From NCBI GenBank assembly GCA_946188175.1, contig CAMHUJ010000132.1, positions 1 through 5,727 on the forward strand: a stretch of 5,727 bases of DNA, in the 5' to 3' direction. This document shows positions 1-5,727 of the stretch, in pieces; positions within the stretch are counted from its first letter, which is position 1, and every line of letters begins with the position of its first letter. The notes beneath the pieces are model-generated. The model saw only the letters and a program-made list of their open reading frames with translations. It ran no database searches and was not told the DNA's origin. Origin of the DNA: an uncultured Ruminococcus sp. (GTDB lineage: Bacteria; Bacillota; Clostridia; Oscillospirales; Ruminococcaceae). Made by a program: the position numbers and the translations under genes.

Positions 1-35
1 TTTTGAATTTATACTGTCGGATTCATGTCAGGTGC

Positions 36-1880
36 TTAATGCTCGATGCCTGCCATTCTCTTCTTGGTGACGAGGTAGATGCCGGAGACGATTGCGAGTA
101 CCGTGCCGATCAGAATGAACAGTTTGGTACCAATGCCGCCGGTTTCAGGGAGAATCGCACCTTTGCTGTTCTCGATGCTGAGAACATTGCCGGAAATTGA
201 TTTATCCGATGTGTAAGCATATGTGCAGGCGCCTTCGCCCGATTCATCCGGAGTTGCTTTGATCTCCACTGTGATTGGACTTTTCAGGAGGTTGAAGCCG
301 TTGAGTGCTGCAACTTCCGTAATGGTGTATGTGCCTTCACCCAAACCGGAGAAGGTGAGAACACCGCCGTTTGCAGTAGTTCCGAAAGTATCAACCTTGA
401 CAGGAGTTCCCTGAATGCTGCTTGTCTCAGTATAAGCATACTTATTCGTATTTGCATATACAGAATTCGGATAGTTTGTTGTATCTGTACCCGGTGCGAC
501 GGCAGTAAACAAACCGCTGGTAAGCATATAATATGCCGGATTTGCATCAGCATTCTCTACATAAAGACCGCTTTCATTCTTGATAGCCTTCAGACCGGAA
601 CCGGTGAGGCGGAACGTAACGCCGTCCAGCTTCTCATTTGCGTTATTATGTTCAGGGTTATACCAGAACTTGTCGATCACGATAGATGTCGTGAAGGTCC
701 TGACGGTACTGATCGGCGTGGTGCCGGTCGGCGCACCGTGTTCAGTATCCGGCTCATCCGGTGTGCCGGGGAGATTGGTTCCGTTTGAAGAGACGTTGGG
801 ATTGTTCGAATAGGTCAGATTTGCAGTATTCGGATTGCCTGCGGTACCGCCGATCTCGGCTGCATTGTTCAGCATAGCCGTATAGGAAATGAGGATCGGT
901 GTATCGGGCGCGACACTCTTGAATTTCGTATAGAAATCCTTGAAAACGATTTTGAGTGTTGTTCCGCTGTCCGCACTGTAAGCAGATTCCACCAGATAAT
1001 AATCGCCGTCATCTGCATTGCCGGCAGGGCCGTCAGTGTCAGGATCCAAGGTTACAATAGTCGGGGCTGTGCCGTACTGGACGGTCAGATGGTCGGTATA
1101 TGTCAGCCCTTTCGACAGCGTATCGTTGATGACAAAGTAATATTTGTCATAGCCTGTCATATTCGGGACTGCTGTTTTCAGGTGATAGGTGACCGTATCG
1201 CCGATGCTTGCATCGGTGACTTTCTTTTCCGGATCCGCAGCATCGGTTGCATCGTAGATCACCTTTTCCAGAGTCGGCAGCGAATACTTCTTCGTGATCG
1301 TGGTACTCTTCATGATCTGCAGGAGATTCGCGCTCTTTGCCTGACCTTCCCCCGGCGTTAAGTCGTCCTCGATCAGATACCAGCCGTTTTCAAGATTGCC
1401 GGATACATAATTGCCGTCGTCGTTCTTTGTCAATGCGGAACCGGCATTCGCTTTCAGGACGTTGTTGCTGTCGTTATTGTCGGCGGGATCATCACCGATG
1501 ATCTTTGCCAGCAGTTCGCGCTGTGCCTTATGACTGGTCGGTGTATCGGATACGAGCTTTGCAAGTTCTTTTGCGATCTCATCAATGGTTGAGGTGGAGG
1601 TAACATTGATGCCCAAATCTGTCTTATTCGCCACCAAAGCTGCGATCAGATTGGTTGGATTGATGTCATTGCCCCATTCCAGATCGGAAAGCGTCTTTCC
1701 GTCACTGGCAAGGTTGCCTGTGATAATCGCATACGCCTTATACTGATGCGTTGCATCTTCTGTTCCGCCGCCCTGTATCGTCAAGGTGCCTGCGAATGCC
1801 GTCATACTGACGGGTGCGCACATTGTCAGTGCCAAAAATCCTGCTGTCAAAATTGCAGCTGCTCTTTTTGTTGTTTTCAT
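36..1880 (-). CDS. Major (backbone) pilin, isopeptide-forming, LPETG-anchored
   Basis: A 614-residue secreted protein, probably the shaft subunit polymerised by a class C sortase. Signal peptide about 1-30 (KTTKR n-region, hydrophobic core, cleavage near AFA/G). D1 domain about 31-195 with the typical YKAYAIITGNL and LSDLEWGNDI, then NGWYLIEDD. D2 domain about 200-362, starting LPTLEKVI (K206), with ASIGDTVTYHL, DTLSKGLTY and ending NLTYSNNP (N359 or N360). A Pro/Thr-rich link follows at about 369-392. C-terminal CnaB/SpaA domain about 396-575 with IVIDKF (K404), TYTITEVAALNGF (E522) and SIENSKG (N571), a probable isopeptide triad. LPETGG starts at 577, then a membrane segment about 585-605 and tail KKRMAGIEH. 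K198 in TITKKYSLP is the best candidate for the inter-subunit lysine, in a degenerate pilin motif. The gene follows the adhesin gene by 75 bases with its own strong ribosome binding site, which fits high shaft-subunit output. Backbone rather than minor pilin is inferred from the D1-D2-CnaB layout. Confidence 0.92.
   Translation of the reverse strand: MKTTKRAAAILTAGFLALTMCAPVSMTAFAGTLTIQGGGTEDATHQYKAYAIITGNLASDGKTLSDLEWGNDINPTNLIAALVANKTDLGINVTSTSTIDEIAKELAKLVSDTPTSHKAQRELLAKIIGDDPADNNDSNNVLKANAGSALTKNDDGNYVSGNLENGWYLIEDDLTPGEGQAKSANLLQIMKSTTITKKYSLPTLEKVIYDATDAADPEKKVTDASIGDTVTYHLKTAVPNMTGYDKYYFVINDTLSKGLTYTDHLTVQYGTAPTIVTLDPDTDGPAGNADDGDYYLVESAYSADSGTTLKIVFKDFYTKFKSVAPDTPILISYTAMLNNAAEIGGTAGNPNTANLTYSNNPNVSSNGTNLPGTPDEPDTEHGAPTGTTPISTVRTFTTSIVIDKFWYNPEHNNANEKLDGVTFRLTGSGLKAIKNESGLYVENADANPAYYMLTSGLFTAVAPGTDTTNYPNSVYANTNKYAYTETSSIQGTPVKVDTFGTTANGGVLTFSGLGEGTYTITEVAALNGFNLLKSPITVEIKATPDESGEGACTYAYTSDKSISGNVLSIENSKGAILPETGGIGTKLFILIGTVLAIVSGIYLVTKKRMAGIEH
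138..152 (-). other. LPETG cell-wall sorting signal of the major pilin
   Basis: Codons for L-P-E-T-G at residues 577-581, followed by GIGTKLF, a hydrophobic segment and a tail with KKR. The flanking GGIG matches the context of the adhesin signal (LPDTGGIG), so both proteins are probably served by the same sortase. Confidence 0.93.
1791..1880 (-). other. Sec signal peptide of the major pilin
   Basis: Residues 1-30: basic start MKTTKR, hydrophobic core AAAILTAGFLALTMC, and an A-x-A type site at AFA before G31. The cysteine at position 21 is preceded by L-T-M, not a small residue, so it is not a lipobox. The cleavage site was judged by eye. Confidence 0.85.
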
Positions 1881-1955
1881 AATCTTACCCTCCATTTTAG
1901 TATTTGATTTTTTTTCTTACAAGTCGGATGCCTGAAACGTAACAGGAAGTTCACA
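1881..1955 (-). other. Intergenic junction between adhesin and pilin genes
   Basis: A 75-base spacer between the adhesin TGA (1958-1956) and the pilin ATG (1880-1878). It holds an A-run (8 A on the minus strand, 1915-1908) and the pilin ribosome binding site. I find no convincing -35/-10 pair and no stem followed by a U-run, so the two genes are probably co-transcribed. A weak 16-base imperfect palindrome lies at 1931-1946. Confidence 0.6.
1888..1893 (-). promoter_or_regulatory. Ribosome binding site of the major pilin gene (GGAGGG)
   Basis: GGAGGG followed by a 7-base spacer (taagatt) and ATG at 1880-1878. It decides the start: an in-frame ATG at 1895-1893 overlaps this site and has no site of its own, and starting there would put MEGKI in front of an otherwise typical signal peptide. 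Confidence 0.88.
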
Positions 1956-4900
1956 TCACATGTTCCTCCTTTCGCGTTTTCTGAAGGCAATCCTGCCAAC
2001 GAAGCCGCTGATTGCAAGCATCATGCCTGCTGCACAGACGCCGTCTGCGCCGATGCCGCCGGTATCCGGCAGCTTGTACCAGATATATTTGTTTATTACT
2101 GTTATAGGACTGTTTTCAGTATTGGCAGCAATAAAGTCGTTGTCATAACTGACAAGATAGTTTCCGTCAGCGGAGAGTATCCTGCCCATAGAATCGGGAG
2201 CGTTGACTGTAATGCCTCCGATCTTTGTTTCGACCACGTAGTACTGATACAAGAAATTATTGTTGTTTTCATTCAGAGTCGTATTATTCCAGCTATATTT
2301 CCATTCATTACCAGAATTCAGCGTGATCGTCCTGGAAAAAGCAGTATCATCGACATATTCACCTGTCAGCTTTAGCGGATTTGTAATAGAATCAGTATCA
2401 AAGTCAATCTTGTAGTGACTGTCATCTGAACGGTATATTCCTTCACCGATTCGCGTATATCCACTCAGGTCAGGCGTATAATCCAGAATCCTCATGGATA
2501 TTAGACGATAATTTCGAGTATCGTCTGCGCCGAAGTAAATCCTTAATCCGCTTATATCAGCATCTGCAGGAATCGTGTGATCACCTGCCACTTCGGCAAT
2601 AAGCTCAGGATCATTCGGATTAATATTTGCGAATCTGATTATAACTGGTGAAGTATAAACTTGATTACCATTCTTATCCTTATAGTTTATAACAATCGAG
2701 ATTACTTTTGAGCCTTCTTCTCCATCTCGCTGAGCTTTTAAAATAAATCGGTAACGTGTGCCGGGTTTTAAAATCTCATTAAATCTTTTCTCAACGGAAT
2801 GCCAATTTTGGGTTTTACCGTAGATAAGCATATATTCAGGCGTGCCGCTGACCTTGGCTCCAGTTTGATACCAATTGTCATAAAGCTCGTCGGTGAACTT
2901 AACACTGTAAAATTCCTTTGTCACAGGATTTGACGTGCTTCCTACAGTTATTACTCCGCTGTTTCGCGCCACAGAAACTGGAATATCGCCTTCGACTGCC
3001 GTGAATTCGTCAATGTAGTATTTTGTGGCCGCATTATCGACTGAAGTACCGATCCGTATAAACATATTATACGGATCGAGGTTCTCGGGCAGCTGAATAT
3101 TTCCCTGCAGTTGTGTCCAGCCATTAGGATTATTAAGCGTTCCTATTATCTTCTCATTTCCAATTCCATCATTGAAAACCATCTGATATACAGGAGATGA
3201 ACCGGTGTCTGTACGAATATATACGCTGAACGAATACGTCTTTCCGGGCTTGAATTTTGCCGGGTCAAGTTTTAGGATCGGTCCTGATTTTGCAGGCAGA
3301 GCAGTGCCTTCCTGAACATTTTGAACGCCCATAGCATTACCTTTAGCATAGGGGTTGTTACCACTCGTCCAGATTTTAGCAGCTCCCTGCGTTGACCAAC
3401 CGTCCGTACTGAAAGTAAACGGACTGTGCACCAAAAGAATACTATCCTCTGCATTATCATTGTCAACTTCAAGTTGGATAATGTTTGAGCTTTCCGCAAG
3501 ATTAGAAATTTCGAAGAAACCGCTGTCATAATTGATTTCAAGCGAATCAGGAGTCTTTGATTTAACTCCCCTATACACAACACCCTTCGGAACATTCAGC
3601 GCAAACTCCACACTTCCGCCGACATATACTTCGTTTATTGACGTTTCAGTTATCTTATTCGATTTCGTATCATAGATCTCGACCTTAAGGGATGTCGCTT
3701 CGCTTCCTGTATAACCGATCCTTTTCCGCTTAAGTGTCAGCTCAACAGGCTGTTCCCCGCCGTTCGTCCACTCCTTCTTTACATTCACTTTTGCATTGTT
3801 CTGATTGGTGTTGATTATTTGAAGTGTTCCGTCTGCCGCAACACCATACGTTGCTTTGTAGTTCTTCGGAACGTTAAGTTCCTCAACACTGTAAGTGTAC
3901 GTGTGGTTTCCGTACCTTGAAGGAAGGCCGGGGGCGGACCATGACCAGTTGTTATTCTTGTCAAGGACAAATGTACGTTTAAGCTTTTCAGTTTCTCCTT
4001 CTGTAACTCTTAGAGCAACAGGAAGCTTTTCGCCTGTAATCGAATCTGTACGATACAGCTTGAATTTCACGCGGAAATCATTCAGCGCATCTCCGGATGA
4101 AAGTGCGGGCATCCAGTTTTTCTTTGCTGCAACATCTTCAGTATCTTCACGGATTCTGTTGCGGAATCCGTATGCACTCACATCTCCGATGGTGTTCGCC
4201 GTACTTTCTATGTTTTGCAGCGGAGCATCCGGATTCAGCACGGTGTTGCTGCCGTTGACAGAAACCAGATCGTAGATTTGGGGATTCACGCCGAGCTCAA
4301 CAACCTTGAAGATTCTTCCGCGGCCGATGTTATCGAACTGCTTTCTGCCGTTTGCTTTCAGCTTGAAGTGGCTTTCGATATCGGTCGGGATAATCCATTC
4401 CTCTTCGCCGGTGTCTGTATTGATAATCTTCTCATAAATCTGGAATTCGTATTCATTATTGTCGAAATAATCGGTCGTATGCGACTGGAAATCCACATCC
4501 TTTGTGACTGTCAGCGACTTTACTGTCGGAAGGTTCATTTCCATTGCGAGGTTGGAATAGCATCCGCCTCGCTCCATATAAAACATCTTGATCGTGTGCG
4601 TATCGTGCTTGACATTCGCCCAATCAGGATAAAAATAACTGATCGGTTTCACAATCCACTTGTTGCCGTCGTTTTGCGTTGTGCTTGCGGTATCAATGCC
4701 GATCGGCATCGGCAGTGCATTCCATACGCTGTCCTGCGTTTCACCGCTTTCAGTATTTATGGTCAGGAGCTGATTCGCAAACAAATCTGCCTTGACCTCT
4801 GCCAGCGTTTTGCCCTGATCGTTATCCTGTACCCAGACAAGATCGTTCGAGAAGTCGATCATGCCGCCTGTCGGTTCATGGATACCGCCGATATCGAGCA

Positions 4901-5727
4901 CCAGCTGATCGTCAACGAAAACCCACATATCATCGTCACCGCTGTACTTGAAGGTGATCGGGTCCTTGACATTGATCTTGTCATATTCCAGATTGACGAA
5001 TTTCGCTTCCATTGCCATGCCGAAGTGGTGATTGTAACCGTCGCCGTTCCAGTTCGGATCACGGAGCTCCTCGTTGTATTCGTTGAACGGGAAGAAACCG
5101 ATCTTGAAGCCCGGGTCCGTATCATCGCTGTACACCAGAGCAAGATCTTTGTTATTCGGATCACGCTTGAGGTCGTTGACATCATTCTTCTTATGGTGTG
5201 CGTCATTGATGATATCGAAGGTTCTGTCATACACCTCAAAATTATTCGTTTCCGGATTGAAATAAGCGTAATTCTCATTACTGTTGTAAACGAGATTCGT
5301 TCCGCTTCCGGAAGGGCTCGGTACTGCTTTCAGCAAATGGTTTACGTTCTGATAGACAGATTTGTAGGTGTTATTGTCGGCATCCTTCAGCTCTTCGGTA
5401 TTGAACAGATATGCAAGCGAATGATCGGATACCGTGAGCACCGGGAATCCGTCCGACAGCGTATTCTTTACAATACCCTGGAACGGTCTGTTTCCGGACT
5501 GGTAGGAATTGCTGCGGTAGTCGCCGGCATAATAGTTCATGTCGTGCGTGCCGGGTGCATAGATGGGTTTACCACTGGCATCTTCACCGATCTGTATACC
5601 ATGCGGCGGGGCCGTGCCGTATGCAAAGAACATAAGATCCTCAGCAGGATCTCTGCCGGTATTGATACCGGTTTTCTTCACCTTGGAGTGGTCGGTTTCG
5701 CCGTAGTTGTTTGCGCTGCCTTCGAGC
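1956..5727 (-). CDS. Large LPXTG-anchored pilus-tip-like adhesin with fibro-slime, CnaB and carbohydrate-binding modules (N-terminus beyond window)
   Basis: Probable cell-wall-anchored adhesin, likely the tip or ancillary subunit of a sortase-built pilus. The frame is open to the window edge, giving 1256 visible residues (numbered here from codon 5726-5724). A GTG at 5681 is not the start: the 15 codons before it are open, it has no ribosome binding site and no signal peptide follows. Domains: fibro-slime/PA14-like head about 85-398, with GDDDMWVFVDDQLVLDIGG at 263-281; CnaB 1 about 399-523 (K409, E477, N523); CnaB 2 about 530-641 (K536, E616, N639); first strands of a third CnaB about 644-667 (K651); an unassigned beta-rich stretch about 671-757; two CBM4/9/22-like modules about 768-911 and 938-1083; the rest of the third CnaB about 1120-1213 (E1166, N1212); LPDTG at 1219-1223, a hydrophobic segment and a basic tail. 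The Lys/Glu/Asn sets fit isopeptide bonds, by family analogy. The major pilin gene follows 75 bases downstream. Surface adhesin is well supported; tip location and ligand are inferred. Confidence 0.88.
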   Translation of the reverse strand, partial: LEGSANNYGETDHSKVKKTGINTGRDPAEDLMFFAYGTAPPHGIQIGEDASGKPIYAPGTHDMNYYAGDYRSNSYQSGNRPFQGIVKNTLSDGFPVLTVSDHSLAYLFNTEELKDADNNTYKSVYQNVNHLLKAVPSPSGSGTNLVYNSNENYAYFNPETNNFEVYDRTFDIINDAHHKKNDVNDLKRDPNNKDLALVYSDDTDPGFKIGFFPFNEYNEELRDPNWNGDGYNHHFGMAMEAKFVNLEYDKINVKDPITFKYSGDDDMWVFVDDQLVLDIGGIHEPTGGMIDFSNDLVWVQDNDQGKTLAEVKADLFANQLLTINTESGETQDSVWNALPMPIGIDTASTTQNDGNKWIVKPISYFYPDWANVKHDTHTIKMFYMERGGCYSNLAMEMNLPTVKSLTVTKDVDFQSHTTDYFDNNEYEFQIYEKIINTDTGEEEWIIPTDIESHFKLKANGRKQFDNIGRGRIFKVVELGVNPQIYDLVSVNGSNTVLNPDAPLQNIESTANTIGDVSAYGFRNRIREDTEDVAAKKNWMPALSSGDALNDFRVKFKLYRTDSITGEKLPVALRVTEGETEKLKRTFVLDKNNNWSWSAPGLPSRYGNHTYTYSVEELNVPKNYKATYGVAADGTLQIINTNQNNAKVNVKKEWTNGGEQPVELTLKRKRIGYTGSEATSLKVEIYDTKSNKITETSINEVYVGGSVEFALNVPKGVVYRGVKSKTPDSLEINYDSGFFEISNLAESSNIIQLEVDNDNAEDSILLVHSPFTFSTDGWSTQGAAKIWTSGNNPYAKGNAMGVQNVQEGTALPAKSGPILKLDPAKFKPGKTYSFSVYIRTDTGSSPVYQMVFNDGIGNEKIIGTLNNPNGWTQLQGNIQLPENLDPYNMFIRIGTSVDNAATKYYIDEFTAVEGDIPVSVARNSGVITVGSTSNPVTKEFYSVKFTDELYDNWYQTGAKVSGTPEYMLIYGKTQNWHSVEKRFNEILKPGTRYRFILKAQRDGEEGSKVISIVINYKDKNGNQVYTSPVIIRFANINPNDPELIAEVAGDHTIPADADISGLRIYFGADDTRNYRLISMRILDYTPDLSGYTRIGEGIYRSDDSHYKIDFDTDSITNPLKLTGEYVDDTAFSRTITLNSGNEWKYSWNNTTLNENNNNFLYQYYVVETKIGGITVNAPDSMGRILSADGNYLVSYDNDFIAANTENSPITVINKYIWYKLPDTGGIGADGVCAAGMMLAISGFVGRIAFRKRERRNM
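2058..2072 (-). other. LPDTG cell-wall sorting signal of the adhesin
   Basis: Codons for L-P-D-T-G at residues 1219-1223, followed by GIGADG, a hydrophobic stretch of roughly 18 residues and the basic tail RKRERRNM. This is the standard layout of a sortase substrate: cleavage between T and G, then transfer to the pilus or cell wall. Confidence 0.9.
2478..2915 (-). other. CBM22-like carbohydrate-binding module 2
   Basis: Residues about 938-1083. It opens with FTDELYDNWYQTGAKV, then YGKTQNWHSVEKRF and ILKPGTRYRFILKAQ, which closely follow the CBM22 pattern of an R/K-T-x-x-W-x-G-like strand and a K-x-G-x-x-Y strand. It ends with TIPADADISGLRIYFGAD and RLISMRILDY. W975 in the KTQNW run is a candidate sugar-stacking residue by analogy with CBM22. 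The first module has no equivalent tryptophan at that place, so the two may differ in ligand or one may be structural. Confidence 0.62.
2994..3425 (-). other. CBM4/9/22-like carbohydrate-binding module 1
   Basis: Residues about 768-911. The pattern is that of the CBM_4_9 superfamily beta-sandwich: an opening FSTDGWSTQGAAKIW, a middle FKPGKTYSFSVYIRTDTG, then GWTQLQGNIQLPENL and a closing TKYYIDEFTAVEG. In this family such modules bind polysaccharides such as xylan or beta-glucans. Here the module sits inside a third CnaB domain of a surface protein rather than beside a glycoside hydrolase. No catalytic domain is visible. Exact ligand unknown. Confidence 0.68.
3050..3078. repeat. Perfect 12-bp inverted repeat with 5-base loop inside the adhesin gene
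   Basis: Bases 3050-3061 are an exact reverse complement of 3067-3078, with the five bases 3062-3066 between. In the mRNA this would form a 12-bp stem with a UAUGU loop. It lies in the coding sequence of the first carbohydrate-binding module (residues around DPYNMFIRIG). No U-run follows, so it does not look like an intrinsic terminator. It could be chance, or a translational pause or RNA-processing site. Confidence 0.6.
3804..4532 (-). other. Two tandem CnaB-type isopeptide domains in the adhesin stalk
   Basis: The first domain (residues about 399-523) starts with SLTVTKDVDF, has the E-box-like KVVELGV, and ends with GFRNR. The second (about 530-641) has KKNW, then NNNWSWSAPGLP, TYTYSVEELNVP and QIINTN, a textbook Cna B-region series. 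Lys/Glu/Asn triads K409/E477/N523 and K536/E616/N639 sit where CnaB domains form spontaneous intramolecular Lys-Asn bonds. The triads were read by eye; bond formation is inferred from the family. Confidence 0.72.
4533..5474 (-). other. Fibro-slime/PA14-like ligand-binding head domain
   Basis: Residues about 85-398 of the visible adhesin. The core shows the run HHFGMAMEAKF, then FKYSGDDDMWVFVDDQLVLD with IGGIH just after (motif codons about 4872-4940), and later an ERGGCYSNLAMEMNLPT ending. These are the hallmarks of the fibro-slime family (TIGR02148 type), which resembles PA14. In PA14 adhesins adjacent aspartates in this hairpin bind calcium and shape a sugar pocket, so the DDD here is a plausible calcium site; that is analogy, not observation. 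The outer boundaries are approximate. Confidence 0.75.

Noticed and set aside
1..35. Terminator or start of a following gene after the pilin
   Set aside because: No stem followed by a T-run is visible, and the only ATG there on the minus strand stops after five codons without a ribosome binding site.
1818..1820. Cysteine in the pilin signal peptide as a lipobox
   Set aside because: The residues before it are L-T-M; a small residue is needed at -1, and an A-x-A site lies just after.
1893..1895. Upstream in-frame ATG giving the pilin five extra residues (MEGKI)
   Set aside because: It overlaps the GGAGGG that serves the ATG at 1880, has no ribosome binding site of its own, and would spoil a normal signal peptide.
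1898..1921. Promoter for the pilin gene (TTGTAA with AATACT on the minus strand)
   Set aside because: The spacing is only 12 bases, well short of the usual 16-18, and the leader would be very short.
3895..4275. Plus-strand open frame of 126 codons opposite the adhesin gene, and other plus-strand frames
   Set aside because: They lie entirely opposite well-supported protein domains, lack good ribosome binding sites, and show no recognisable motifs.
4557..4580. Thioester domain in the adhesin head, suggested by the cysteine in ERGGCYSNL
   Set aside because: There is no partnering TQ-x-x-x-W-type glutamine motif, and the context is the normal end of a fibro-slime domain.
4859..5278. Minus-strand frame of 139 codons overlapping the fibro-slime region
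   Set aside because: It is a frame-shifted shadow of the adhesin with a low-complexity R/S/T/M-rich product.
5656..5671. 7-bp inverted repeat CCGGTAT/ATACCGG
   Set aside because: The 2-base spacer makes a poor hairpin, and it follows from the repeated TG codons in TGINTG.

Overview
The window reads as part of a sortase-dependent pilus operon from a Gram-positive Firmicute. The closest general feel is a gut or rumen Clostridia relative of Ruminococcaceae or Lachnospiraceae. This rests on LPXTG sorting signals with basic tails, a strong GGAGGG ribosome binding site, a fibro-slime domain and CnaB-type isopeptide domains. The genus is inference; there is no ribosomal or housekeeping gene to anchor it. 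Both genes lie on the minus strand, so transcription runs from high to low coordinates.

Layout in transcription order: (1) 5727-1956 is a very large surface adhesin whose N-terminus, including any signal peptide, lies beyond the window edge. It carries a fibro-slime/PA14-like head, two ordinary CnaB domains, a third CnaB domain that looks split by about 450 residues holding two CBM4/9/22-like carbohydrate-binding modules, then an LPDTG sorting signal. (2) 1955-1881 is a 75-base junction with the ribosome binding site of the next gene and no convincing promoter or terminator. (3) 1880-36 is the major pilin: signal peptide, D1 domain, D2 isopeptide domain, C-terminal CnaB/SpaA domain, LPETG sorting signal. 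(4) 35-1 is a short tail with no visible terminator, so the operon may continue, and a class C sortase there would be expected.

How they work together (inference from the family): the 614-residue protein would be polymerised by a pilin sortase into the shaft. The large protein would sit at the tip or be anchored to the wall and bind a ligand. The carbohydrate-binding modules suggest that the ligand is a polysaccharide.

The main point of interest is the nested architecture of the large protein, where sugar-binding modules appear to be inserted inside a covalently locked CnaB domain. The inserted stretch is generally more AT-rich than the sampled fibro-slime and pilin-coding stretches.
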